Under the pieces are notes generated by a model, which was not told where the DNA came from, searched no databases, and saw only the letters and a list, made by a program, of their open reading frames with translations. The translations under genes were made by a program, and so were the position numbers. From Effrenium voratum (taxonomy: Eukaryota; Sar; Dinophyceae; Suessiales; Symbiodiniaceae), in NCBI GenBank assembly GCA_963377175.1, contig CAUJNA010000498.1, positions 62,001 through 126,000 on the forward strand: a stretch of 64,000 bases of DNA. Direction: 5' to 3'. This document shows, piece after piece, positions 53,937 to 64,000 of the stretch. Position 1 is the stretch's first letter. Each line of letters opens with the position of its first letter.

Positions 53937-55416
53937 CTCCAAGACCCCCAATCCCAATTCAGGTAGGGCTTAGGTCGGTCCAAGTGTATGGGACCCGAAC
54001 CGAAGAAACTCGTCTGCCAAGTGCCCGCCGAAGAAAATCAGAAGCCAACCGTCCGGAGTGGCATGAGCTCTGGCCAGGCGCATCTCCAGAATTGGTTGAT
54101 GGTGCACAGGACAGTGGCTGTGAAGGGGGCGCCCGTTGGGGCTGATTTAAAGGGGGAAACACACCGGTTTTCACGCTTTCAGGGGGCCATGCGAGCTTTC
54201 AAAAGAGGTTCCTCAAGAGTCTAGACATAGAAAGCCCGCTATTTGAGGTCAGGGGAATCCTCTCTTTCCAAGTACCGTTGCACCTGGAACTCTTTCTCTC
54301 TCAACAAAGTGAACAAAGTGACATGGCATCGTCGTGGCAAAAGGCGTCCTATCAACTGCCACCTTGGGTTGTCCTTTTCGGAATGTCTTTCGCGGTGTTT
54401 GCTTTGAACCAGCTTAACCATAGCACTTGGGGTTTTATTTCATCATTTTATTGATGTGTGGTTTGTCTTCTAAACCGGATGACTGGACGATGATATTAAG
54501 GCGAGGGGCTTCAGGTTGACGACAATCGAGGCTTGCCTGTTCAGCCCATTTCTGTTGCTCCTGCCACTTGTGAGCCACTGTGGGTGGACGAAATCCTGCA
54601 CCACTTTGAATCCATGAGAAGCCTTCGTTTGTTGGCATTTACCAGGGACTCATCAGTCCAGGTTTTCTTAGGTGGTGCAGGATTTTGTCCATCCACAGCA
54701 GTCACCAAAGACGGCGAAGTTTTCCTTGACTCCTTAACCAACCAGAGGAAGATCTGTTGGTCCATCCCGCCCGAGCTTGAACTGACCAGCTTTCAACGGT
54801 CAGCTAACATTGTCTTTTGTTGAGGCACCCATTTCGGGGCTGCTAAACCAAACGGAAACCAACAGGAACGCCACAATCTTGGCGCCCTTTTTGACACCTC
54901 AAAACCCCTCTTGCCGCAGGACCTGCCCGCTTTGCCGTAGCGATCTGGGCATCTCCGACCGCTGAGCCGGGCCGCGGCCCTTGGCGCGTTTCGGCGCTGC
55001 CCCGGGCCACGAGCTCCTTTTCACCGTTTTGGTTTCCCATCCATGGGTCAAGCCCCCAGATGTCAACCTTCTTTGCAGGTCCTGGAGGCCAGGGAGAAAA
55101 GGGGCCCGCGTTCTTCATGAGCCGTGTTTCTGTTTACCTGGTGTTCTGTTTGGGCAGTATGTTGGGGTTGCCGGACGGATGCCAGAGGGATGAAGCAGAG
55201 ACGCTAAAAAAAACAAAACACCAACCCCTCGGATGGCTGAGCACATTGTCGTTTGAGCCCATGCTGTTGTTCCTTCCGTTGCGCGGCCTTTTTGTGCACG
55301 GTATTTTTTTGCGCTGCCTTTTTTTGTTCACCCGTTTCTGGATTCTTCGGTATTCAAGGGCACTTGGAGGAGGGCCGACCTAAACCCTAACTGAATTGGG
55401 ATTGGGGGTCTTGGAG
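53937..55416. mobile_element. Candidate 1.48-kb inverted-repeat transposon
   Basis: The left arm (53937-53986) and right arm (55361-55416) are inverted copies. The outer 26 nt, starting CTCCAAGACCCCCAATCC, are identical, with only two substitutions and a 6-bp indel further in. Homology stops sharply at both outer ends. No transposase-like frame is seen inside, and a family B MITE sits within it, so it would be non-autonomous. No target duplication is recognised. Confidence 0.5.
54575..54699 (+). mobile_element. MITE family B, copy 5
   Basis: CTGTGGGTGGACGAAATCCT and GGATTTTGTCCATCCACAG with both inner arms (CACCACTTTGAATCCATG, TTTTCTTAGGTGGTGCA) intact. One of the best-preserved copies. Confidence 0.75.
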
Positions 55417-55419
55417 TGG

Positions 55420-56308
55420 CCCTTGACCGGGCCAACTGTGTTGGGCGGTTTCTGAGAAGTCAAGCCATTGGATGATCATAGGGCTTGGTGTTTCGAGTCT
55501 CGAGGGCACCATGTTGCAGGTTGGTTTAAAGGGAAGCCAAAAGGACCCCCCCAAGTTGGGGGTTCCCTACTTGGACACACATCTAGGCTCCACCCGACAA
55601 GGGCTACATTGATCATGGGCAACGTCTCATGCGAAGCTTGCAAGCTGTTGGGACTACCACAATTTTTGGGACCTGCGGTGTGATTCTTGCTGTGTTTTCA
55701 GATCCGAAAGGACACCGACCAGTTGGCATTTGACATTGCCTTTAAACACCCGAGCTCGAGGCCTTTGGCTGTTTCACTTCCGGAGGGGAATTTGCCCGGC
55801 GGCTTTAGTCAAAGCCCGGCGGAAAGCACGTAGCGGCTCACAGCGGCAAAGGTCGCAAGGTAGGCAAACCCGGGTTGGACGTTGGCGCTTTACCTGTTCC
55901 AGTTAGCCTGAAAGTGAAGTGGTTATGACTGGAAACAATGGTTATGTTTTGCGGAGCATGTGGAACCTCAAGGCAGAGGTTTTGCAATCAACCTTGGCCT
56001 CTTTTTGTTTGGCAGTCTGTGTGTTTGTCTGTCCTTGCGTGCGTATGCGTAATCGGAGATTCCAGTAGAATCAAGCCTTCCCCACGTAGTCATGTTCCAG
56101 CTTCATCATGCAGGCACCTGCATTTGATATCTAGGGCCACGCTAGATGTAAATAGCTCAGGGAGAGAGCGCACCAATGCAGTCTAATGGCTTCGAGAGTA
56201 TCTCGGGTGGGGGAGTTTTCACTTAGTTGGAATATGATTCCGTTTCATAGGGATCGCTGTGTCTCCGACAGCTGCAGCTAAAGCGCGACCTTTGCTGCCA
56301 GCTAGCAG
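55420..56308. other. Stretch without recognisable gene; one weak exon
   Basis: A family G core lies at 55521-55540. At about 55702 a TGTTTTCAG acceptor precedes IRKDTDQLAFDIAFKHPSS, which could be an exon but has no recognised family. Confidence 0.3.
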
Positions 56309-56347
56309 GGCCATTGCCGCGCCGATGTGCGCGCTGTCGCGTCAACA
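56309..56347 (+). CDS. Short exon candidate
   Basis: CTAGCAG and CAACAG|GTACC bound a 39-nt island whose frame reads AIAAPMCALSRQQ. It is too short to classify. Confidence 0.2.
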
Positions 56348-56947
56348 GGTACCGGGCGAAAGCCGTACAGGAATATGGACAAAAAGTGAGTCGCGGAAGT
56401 GCGTAGGTCTGAAAATGGACAAGTGCCGGACGACATGCAGCACAACACGTGCTATTTTCATTACTTTTTCTGTGGGTGGCAGCACTCTCACCAAACACGA
56501 TGGGCTTGCTACTCTGCAAAGGTAGATGGGGAGAGCGAACCTACCAGACATCCGCCATTTGCTGAGGAAAGTTCTACAGGCACCAGGTAAGATGAATCAA
56601 CACGCGATCAGTGGGGGCGTGTGGAGAGACGCAGCTCCAGCTTGGCGTGAATTGCTTTGTTCTTTCATCAATTCGATTCAATACGTTGCCCCTGCTTAGC
56701 ATTGAAAAGGATGCACGAGTTTGGTGAGGCTCGCACAAAGTCTCTTTTGCATCAGGTTCTCTTTGTCCTCTCGCGCAGACTTCCCTTAGTTGTCCAGGGG
56801 CATCCATATTCTTTTGTGTGTTGTTTCCCCAATGGCAGCTGGGCAAAGACCGCTCTTGCATGGGCGCTTGACTTGCCGTCCTGTTTGTGCCCGGACTAGA
56901 GCCAGATCTACGTACAACTCAGGCGATAGCAAGAAGATGCAAAATTT

Positions 56948-57054
56948 CTGTGGATGATTGCGAAATCCGTTTCGCACCACTTTGAATCCATGGGAAACCC
57001 TTGTTTGTGGATTCCAGGATTTCTTAGGTGGTGCAGGATTTCGTCCATCCACGG
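56948..57054 (+). mobile_element. MITE family B, copy 6
   Basis: CTGTGGATGATTGCGAAATC and GATTTCGTCCATCCACGG ends with both inner arms present. Confidence 0.7.
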
Positions 57055-57651
57055 TAGGACCACGCGGATGGAAGAGGGCTTTATAGGTGGAAAAAATGCT
57101 GGAACCTGTTCCCGGACAACTGTGATGACCACACGATAGACGTCTCCTTGAAAAAGAGTGGAACGACTGGACTGAAATCAGCACGCCACAGCCACAGCAT
57201 GGCACTCTTGCCATGATCCACAGCGCTGAAATGGTTACTGTCCTTTCAGTTGCTGGCAAGTATGAATTGCACACACAAATCTGAATTGCAAAAACCGCCG
57301 TAACCTCAGCAAGAGAGGAAAGATGCAATTGCAAGAAACACAAGCCTTCAATCGGTGAGGAGGAACTTCATACAACCCCTCGCGCTTCATAGCCTTTGTG
57401 CATATTTGATAGGTTTGAGACTTGCGCTGCCGTTTTTTTAGCGGCATCCTACAAGGAAAAGGGAATGAACTCATGGTCAAAAGGTGTAAGTACAAGGGGC
57501 GACTTCTGCAAGAGGAAGACCCATCCCCTTGGGGTCCAAATCCCAATTTTGACACCCTATCTGGGAGCTTTGACCATGGATTCCCATGACTGGAACCCAT
57601 CCGTTCGGCCCTGACCTCCCTTGCCTCCCCGCTCCCTTTTTCTCCCCCCAG

Positions 57652-57706
57652 GGCGGCCCAAGCCGTCGAAGGCGCGTTCAGGGAGCGAAGTGGGACACGA
57701 GGAAGG
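57652..57706 (+). CDS. Short exon candidate with strong acceptor
   Basis: CCTTTTTCTCCCCCCAG on the left and GAAGG|GTACGG on the right bound 55 nt that can read GRPKPSKARSGSEVGHEEG. The splice sites are better evidence than the peptide. Confidence 0.25.
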
Positions 57707-58029
57707 GTACGGGGGGTTAACGTGGGGTTGCTGTTGGTTTGGTGGGAACATCTCCACTTAACATCACCATCTCAGGGTCAACATTTTCCATCTAGTGGTC
57801 CCCTTTGGAAGAATGCCGGTTGTTCTTGAACCAATTTTGTGCACAGCCTTTTGCAGCTCGGAAAGCAAGCATGCGCAGGACGAGCCCGAGACTCCTTTTG
57901 GGAATTTGAGGGAAGCGATGGCCGAAGATCCAGCAAACATGGATATGTGTCAAAATAGGTCAACCCCAAAATGATGGAATCTTTTCGTGTCCCTATAGAC
58001 CAACCTAAACAACGGGTAGCCTCAAAAAC

Positions 58030-58082
58030 AATATATATATATATAGTATATATACAATATATATATATATATAAATAGATAG
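58030..58082. repeat. (TA)n microsatellite
   Basis: Two TA runs separated by GTATATATACA. Confidence 0.9.
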
Positions 58083-58110
58083 TATATGGATACATATGTG
58101 TGTATTTCAG

Positions 58111-58232
58111 AAACATACTATACTATGTTTGTTGTCACCGTCATAGCGGTGGTTTTCCAGTTGTGGAAGTCCTTTCGGAGTGCCTCTACCAGCGCGCCGC
58201 CAGAAAAGGTCTCACAGGGGAGCGATGCTTGA
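58111..58232 (+). CDS. Terminal exon candidate with a membrane anchor
   Basis: TGTGTATTTCAG precedes a frame containing MFVVTVIAVVFQLWKSFRSA then STSAPPEKVSQGSDA and TGA. A short hydrophobic helix followed by a basic and then polar tail resembles a C-terminal or single-pass anchor. The upstream exon is not identified. Confidence 0.3.
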
Positions 58233-59372
58233 CACTCCCAATCCATTTGTTTGGACAACTTCGAGCTTGACGTGACTGGCTGGCTCTTTCTAGCTCTGTG
58301 CAGGTTGAACTAGCGAAGCGTCTGGGCCCTTGAAACCGAGTGTTTGTCACCAGGCCTGGACAGTCAGTGGGTTCTCTTAATTGTACGCATCGACTCCGGC
58401 TTCAAGCTCGCTTAAACAGCGAGGAAATTATATCATACGATATGAGGCTTCTTTGTCACCAACCAAAATTTGTTACACGCCTCCATACCTGGGTATTAGG
58501 TCCCGGAATTCATTCCATATCGCGAATCGAAGGGGTCTCAACACAGCGGGACCCAAGTGCGGGTTTCCTTTTGGTTTCTCTTCACGCCGTCAGCAAAACC
58601 CACACACACACACACCTATTTCAGATAGGGCCGACTTGCGGGCTTGCTGGTCAGGCCATCAGTGGGGCACCTCAGATCATGCCCGGTGAGTTTGCCCGTG
58701 TGACAAGTGTCCGAGAGTTCCGTTTTGGGAGCGGACTGAACTCTGAGGGTTGGGGAGGGCGAGGTTGGGGTAGGTTGAGGGGGTTGAGCGGGTTGGGGGG
58801 CGAAGAAGCAACCCCTTAGCCAGGGCTTTTGTGCGCCGAGATGTGCCGAGCCAGTGACCAGGCAACGTAGTTGAATTTCGCCCCCAAATTTGTAGATGTT
58901 GAGTGTCAGACATATTTTGACGCGCACTTGTAACTCCAGCTGATAAGCCTGTCGTCAGGGATCATCCTAATATTTGCAGTTTCTGACGTGTTCACCTTTT
59001 TTCTCCACACCGATGGTGTTTCAAACAACGCAATTCACGGGTTTGGTTGAGACTTCGTCAAGCCCGACCTTTTTGGCGCCGGCCCATCAAATTGGTGCAT
59101 CTTGGCGCTTCTCGTTCGCGGCCAACCCGTGTCGTGCGCATCACTTCAGCTTCTTGGCTCCGAACTGAGACCGTCGGAGCGCCTTTGCGGGGGGCGCGCC
59201 ATGTCGTATTCTCCCACTGGCGCGCGCATGGTTCTCATGCCGCAAGGCGCAGGCGGGCGGGAGGTTGGCTGGTGGCGATTGGGAACCATGGACCCATAGA
59301 GTCCACTTGAGATCACAGTTGCTTCCCACGCCCATGGACCTGGCGTTGGAGGGGTGGGCTTCCAGTCCCCTC

Positions 59373-59426
59373 AGCCGATCTCGAGATCGGCTTGCACACT
59401 TGAAGCTCAGGCTTGCCTCCTGAGCT
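59373..59426. repeat. Two adjacent hairpins
   Basis: AGCCGATCTCGAGATCGGCT (59373-59392) is a perfect 20-bp palindrome, followed by AGCTCAGG-CTTGCCT-CCTGAGCT (59404-59426) with an 8-bp stem. Confidence 0.6.
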
Positions 59427-59933
59427 CCGCTGCTCTGCTTCTCTGCCATGAAAAACTCTCCTTCTCCGGCCGAGAGTCTAGCCTGCACACTTCCGGCGCC
59501 TCTTGAGCCGAGGCACCCCACTCCCCACTTGGGCCCTTTGTGTATCATTTGGGCCTTACCGCTTCGACCAGTGGCCCCCCGTTTCGACGTTGCTTGAAGA
59601 CAGGCTCTCGACCAGGGCAAGCAAAGGCACTTTGTTGGCCCGGTTTGGACATGAGAGCTTTCCCTTTGAACCGCTATGTGTTCCGTTTGGCATATGAAAG
59701 GACGCCAACAAAACAACAAAAATATCACTATCTCAAAATAACAGGGATCACTAGGATCTCCATTGAATACATCTTACAGCTTAAGGCTCCAACTGCGGAG
59801 CGTCAGCCAAAGGGTCCGAGCTCTCGGCCAGGCGCCTCCTGGGTGCAGGCGCCCTGCTCCGACTTGAGTGGCTTGAGCTTTGCTCCACCCATGACAATCC
59901 CCTGGAAAATGTCCACCGGAGATCGCCATTTGG

Positions 59934-60051
59934 CTGTGAGTCAAACCCAATGGGATCCCATTTTGGGGTAGGTCAATTCACCACCCGTTTTAGTCTATTT
60001 TAGTGGGAATTGGGATGTTCACTGGGGGTGCGGGATTTTGACCCATGGCCA
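59934..60051 (+). mobile_element. MITE family A (long subtype)
   Basis: GGCTGTGAGTCAAACCC and GGATTTTGACCCATGGCC ends with ATTT duplicated outside both. Confidence 0.7.
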
Positions 60052-60202
60052 TTTAGCCATTTTCCTTTTAGGGGAAGCCTGGAGAAATGGAAATTGGGGA
60101 CGGACCCACCTCCCCCGTCCCCCTCAGAAGAATGAGCCGAAAGCACGGACGTGTGGGGCATGCGGGGGAAATAGAGGATGGCTATACGCCCCTAAACCAA
60201 CA

Positions 60203-60309
60203 TGGGGCTGTGGGTCAAAAATAGGTACCCAAAATGGAACCCTGGCAAATGGAACCAAAGACTAAAACCTGCAGTCCCCTGGTGGTATATTTTTGACCTA
60301 CACCCATGG
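60203..60309 (-). mobile_element. MITE family A (short subtype), inverted
   Basis: GGCTGTGGGTCAAAAATAGG and TATTTTTGACCTACACCC ends with ATGG outside both. A family C-like arm pair (GGCAGCTCCC, CTTCCATGTTAG) follows to about 60346. Confidence 0.6.
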
Positions 60310-60854
60310 CAGCTCCCGTTCCATTTACAGAGGCTTCCATGTTAGTCTGAAGAGTGTAGGTGCCATTTTGGCAGCTGGAAGCCAGAGATGTTCAAAGAGA
60401 TTTCAGGTGGCTTCCAGTTTTCCTAGGTTTCAGCACACCTACTGGGTGTTCCCTGGCTGCTAAAGAAACTGCTCAGCGGAAGCACGTTACTCTGCTCAGC
60501 TTCAATCTTAAAGGGTGGACTTGCTGACGGACTTGGGCAAGACCTGGAAGGCACAGCTTGCAACAAGGCAAGACACGATGCTCTCGAGCCGTTCAACCAT
60601 CCATTGCTTGAATCTCTAGAGCGCTTCGCGTTGCTGCAAGACGCAAACCTTTGAGCAGGTGGTTCCCAAAAATTGCCCACAACACAAGGGGGCCAAAGTC
60701 ACAATTTTCCCCTTAGCCACCTGAGATTCCCTTCCTTGGAGCACTTGTTGCAGCTTGCGCAGCGTCCCTGAGGTGGTCTGTTCTGAGTTGTCGCGCCGCT
60801 CCGGCTGTCCCTCCTTGCATGTATCGCTGTTCATCGTGTCGACCAAGTGGTTTT

Positions 60855-60975
60855 CCTTGCTAGTTCTCAGCAGGGAATGAGAATTGGGATGATCTCCATA
60901 AACCATCCCCTGTGGTTTCTGTTAAGGGGATCCCCTTTGCGGTTCATTCCCAAACCCTGCGTTCCTACTCGTTGG
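60855..60975 (+). mobile_element. MITE family E, diverged copy
   Basis: CCTTGCTAGTTCTCAGCAGG, TGAGAATTGGGATGATC and GGTTCATTCCCAAACCC match family E interiors. The right terminus is degenerate. Confidence 0.45.
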
Positions 60976-61686
60976 ATTTTCGCGGGAGGTGCCTACGGAC
61001 TCGAGGTGCGTGCAGGGAGAGCAGATGGGTCCAAGGGAGGGGGGGAAGGCCTCGGTTTTGGGAACCCCAAAATGGGCCACCCCCCCCAAGAAATGGGTGC
61101 ACCCGTGCTGCAAAAATTATAGGAGTGCCTGTTCTGGGTTTTTTTGTTGAGCATGTTGGAAGGTGCTCAGGATTTCGGAAGGTTGATGTCCAAATCAGCG
61201 TTTGACGGGTAATGTCGAGGGTGTCATCCTAGCCATGACAAATGTCGGGAAGATGGCTAACGATCTTTTCCATTTGGGGATCAGAGAACAGCTGAGTGAA
61301 TGTTTCAGATGGTTTCAGTGGAAACATTACCAAGCGCAAGCGGCAAGGGCAAGGGCGCCGAGCGTGGGCTCGCAATCGCCCAAGTCCGCTCGGGGCTTAG
61401 CGTTCGCGGGACCGCCCCCCCCAACTTGTCGAAAGCATTGCCTCAGGTGAATGGGTTTTAATTGTTGAAGCAAGCACACGCAGCTCTCAAAGCAAGCTCC
61501 AAAGGCATGTGGCTTGAGGGAGAATATGGGGTGGGGTTTGCCTTCGTGTCGCGGCGCTTCGTGCCGCTCTAATTTCCGGCCCAAGGGCCCAGGGGGGATT
61601 GGAGCGCTGGATGATTTGTTGAGACACCGGACCCCACGCAACCAAGGCGAAGCGAGTGCAATGGGCTCGGCCCTGAGGGTGCGTCG

Positions 61687-62034
61687 ATGGGATCCCTGGC
61701 ACGGTGGAGGCAACCTAAATACGGAAATGCGAAGACAAAGCCTCATTTCGACACAAGTTCGGCGCAGATTGCCGCAACTGGCTTCTCACGAGCCATGGGT
61801 CAGAACCAACTTTCGGCATCAAGTCAACCAAGTCAGCAGCTTCAGAAGAGTCAACACATTGGTCGGTGCACCATAAGGGAGGGCTACGTTGCGATTCGGG
61901 AAGTGCCATTGCACAGCAAAGTAAGCAAAAGGCCCTTTGCAAGTGGTTTGCGGGAGTTCCGAGCCACTTGGGATTACCAGGCCCCACGTACTGCGGAGGA
62001 GAGTCGTGGGTTGAGAGGGTTTTACCTCCGCTGA
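61687..62034 (+). CDS. Hypothetical ORF of 115 codons
   Basis: It starts at ATG (MGSLARWRQPKYGNAK...). The middle is rich in Q and S (GQNQLSASSQPSQQLQKSQH), suggesting disorder, and the C-terminus is charged. A second + frame and a minus frame overlap it, so coding status is uncertain. Confidence 0.3.
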   Translation: MGSLARWRQPKYGNAKTKPHFDTSSAQIAATGFSRAMGQNQLSASSQPSQQLQKSQHIGRCTIREGYVAIREVPLHSKVSKRPFASGLREFRATWDYQAPRTAEESRGLRGFYLR

Positions 62035-62212
62035 GTCCGACGACGCTCAGAACGGCAACGGACGTGGCCGGGCGCTGGCATTGCATGGCCGGATGGATGT
62101 GAGCATGTGCTTGTGTTGACTTGGGATTCTGTGCTTTTAGCATATCATTCACTTGTTTGGAAACCAGCCTTCATAGCATCCAAAGGTTTATGTAGGTTCC
62201 CAGTAGCTGTGA

Positions 62213-62488
62213 ATGAATGTGACCAAATTGCCTGCTGTGTTTTCCGCATTTTCTTTGAGTGGGATCTTTGTCTGCCTTCTTGATGATTTAAGGAAAGCGT
62301 TGGGCCTATGTCAAAGTGAGTCAGAGGAGTGTCATTGTTCCCACTTGGCTTCAGATAACAATGTCGTGACTGGCGGATGCGCTCAACTCCATAAGGTGGC
62401 TCTTGACAGTGAGAAGCCAAGAATTGGCCAGCCTTTTTTGATTCATTCCGGTTCATTCCGGGCTCAGGCCTCCCATTTCCCTCGCTGA
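62213..62488 (+). CDS. Hypothetical ORF of 91 codons
   Basis: It starts at ATG with a hydrophobic N-terminal stretch (LPAVFSAFSLSGIFVCLL) that could be a signal or anchor, followed by a polar Cys/His-containing region. No family recognised. Confidence 0.25.
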   Translation: MNVTKLPAVFSAFSLSGIFVCLLDDLRKALGLCQSESEECHCSHLASDNNVVTGGCAQLHKVALDSEKPRIGQPFLIHSGSFRAQASHFPR

Positions 62489-62505
62489 CCCCTGCCTCGC
62501 TTCAG

Positions 62506-62630
62506 CTGGGCTCGTCCGATCCGGTTCCGCAGGGCCGGAGCGGGTCCCGGAGATCTTGACGAGGGAGCGATGGGCTGGCGAGAAGTTGTGGAGCTCAGGG
62601 AGCAACGAAGCCGGGTACACCACGAATTGA
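62506..62630 (+). CDS. Unassigned terminal exon candidate
   Basis: CCTCGCTTCAG precedes a frame GLVRSGSAGPERVPEILTRE then RWAGEKLWSSGSNEAGYTTN and TGA. A second frame (GWREVVELREQRSRVHHE) is also coding-like, so the frame is uncertain. Confidence 0.3.
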
Positions 62631-63426
62631 GGGTGAGCGAAACCGGGCCCCTATCCTAAGCCCGGGTTTCAACATCATCCTTGGCCACACTTCACTGGGT
62701 TGTTGCTTGAAGGGGAGGTAAGTGCGTGGCCCCCGCTTTTTTTTGTCGGCTTGGAGTGGACACTCTGGAAAGGCGAACGCCAGAGCTTCCGTGGTTTTCC
62801 TGGGATTGGGTGGACCCATGTCGGCAGCTGGAGCCCTGGCCCTGGCAGACCGAGTCTAGGTTTGGGAGTGCCAGGAGCGAGTGATGTAGGGCTCAAGTAC
62901 ATGGCAACATCCGTTTCGTTTGCTTGGCTTGACCCTCCAAAGTCAGTACTTCACAGGTACTTGGCGACCTCTGGGCGGCTTGGGTCGGCTGGGCGAAGTT
63001 GGTTTTTGCTGGCAGGAGTGGTGATATGATTCATGATTTCATCGGGCCAAGCCTTGTAAGCTTTTCCGTGGAAATCATTTCATCACTTCTATTGCGAAAG
63101 CAATGGGGATTCGGTTCAACATGTGGCTATGCAGGAGCCACTACACCGGCCCTCCTTTTGGCTCATTCAGAGGTGATATCAAACGGGGCACTTTGGCATG
63201 GAACTTCCAATGGCACTTTCGACACTTTGGCAGTCAGTTGTTCAGTGGCCCTCATGCTCCACCCTTTTGCTTGGTGGGCTTTTCACTAAAACTGGTCTAA
63301 ACTCCTAAAAACAACACTGCCTCTAAATCCTTTTTGGTTGGTGGTTCCCCACGACAGCTGGTTTAAACTTTAAACCTCAAAAATGGAATGGCCACGTTTT
63401 TTTTTTTTTTTTTTCCGCATGCGAAG

Positions 63427-63507
63427 TCGAGGAGTCGCTGAAGACTATGCGCCCCATGTCCGTTGAGGAGGCCATCGAGGAGGCGATGGAAGGGCCTTTG
63501 GGAGGGA
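63427..63507 (+). CDS. Unassigned exon candidate after a long T tract
   Basis: A run of about 17 T (63398-63414) and GCGAAG precede the frame EESLKTMRPMSVEEAIEEAM then EGPLGG, an acidic amphipathic helix. The frame remains open to 63743, but the later part looks intronic. Confidence 0.35.
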
Positions 63508-64000
63508 CGTGGGGGCACTCCAAGTTCCCACAACCCAAAAAACAAGACCCAACTTCACATCAGGGAAGTGTAAATGATGTTCACAGACTGGCCAATTTAA
63601 ATCTTATGCTCGTCAGGATGTGCCATTATTATTTTTTTGCGGGGGTACCATTTTTTTCTCTCCGGACGGTTTCAGGGCAAACCACCATGAATCCACCGAT
63701 TTTAGTGTCCTCCGTCGGTCCTCCGTTGGGGGCTGAAAATTAGGGACCGCTCCAGGCGATGGGTTGCTCCGAGAAGACTTTCGTCCAAATGCCTTGGTGT
63801 ACAACTCAGGAAACGGCGCTAACTCAGCGCACACTGTATAGGTAACCGCTAGCCTAGATCATTTTCAAGTGAATGGCCGGTGCACCTTGCATGCCACACG
63901 CATTGTAAATCAATGCATGGGCTTGTTTTTTTTTCCTCTTCCTCTCCCCCTTTTTTCTATCGTGAAGTGAGTACTACTTGCTGCATGAGCTTATGAATCA

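Noticed and set aside
59141..59728. Minus-strand ORF of 195 codons
   Set aside because: It starts at GTG, shows no domain and crosses the hairpin pair. Not supported.

Overview
The window looks like nuclear DNA of a dinoflagellate, probably a Symbiodiniaceae-type or related genome. This is inferred from three things: single-motif pentatricopeptide repeat (PPR) exons with dinoflagellate-style residues (SAC, W-Q/R-x-A-L, LL-x-x-M), an intron-free BspA-like leucine-rich repeat gene with a ubiquitin-like N-terminus, and interstitial repeats derived from the (TTTAGGG)n telomere unit. There is no operon structure, genes are sparse, and most of the DNA is intronic or intergenic. Satellites, microsatellites and several families of short inverted-repeat elements (MITEs) fill it. 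A run of exactly 100 N at 31443-31542 marks an assembly gap.

Region 1 (about 0.6-20.9 kb, all + strand). Short GC-rich islands, most 55-105 nt, each encode about one PPR motif. They are separated by 0.2-3 kb of non-coding DNA. Many start right after an AG, several at AG|GTG exactly at the first residue of the motif. The last island ends in a stop at 20860 behind a pyrimidine-rich acceptor. The simplest reading is one large PPR gene (an organelle RNA-binding protein) that enters from upstream of the window, with roughly one motif per exon. An intronless BspA-like LRR gene (15328-16227) lies on the same strand inside one of its introns.

Region 2 (about 21-30.7 kb). A short ORF with a CCCH zinc finger (23336-23602) and a small basic/serine-rich ORF (25500-25715) lie here, with tRNA-like debris, a CATTGCACAGAGT minisatellite and weak exon candidates.

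Region 3 (30.8-34.9 kb). A CA/CG-rich simple repeat ends at the N gap. Beyond it is a 3.4-kb array of about 225 copies of a 15-bp unit. Four of its six frames stay open, which produces long but meaningless ORFs.

Region 4 (35-64 kb). Isolated exon-like islands, including a RING-finger start at 51064-51137, a membrane segment at 48482-48609 and a well-bounded exon at 45233-45448, plus a few ATG-started ORFs of unknown function. They sit among MITEs, a 22-bp telomere-derived array (45873-46330), a 20-bp GCTGAACTTC minisatellite with an embedded hairpin (50.1-50.6 kb) and a possible 1.48-kb transposon with roughly 50-bp terminal inverted repeats (53937-55416).

MITE families recognised from repeated copies are: A (TIR GGCTGTGGGTCAAAA, 4-bp target duplications), B (TIR CTGTGGATGGACGAAATCC, TA duplications in some copies), C (CCCTCCCACC...GGTGGGAGGG), D (inner GATGGCCCTGGT arms, perfect 9-bp target duplications), E (CTTGCTGGTGC), F (GTGAGTCACAATCAAAACC) and G (hairpin core GGTTTAAAGGGAAACC). 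Exon boundaries and gene assignments were read by eye, and none was tested against transcripts or databases.
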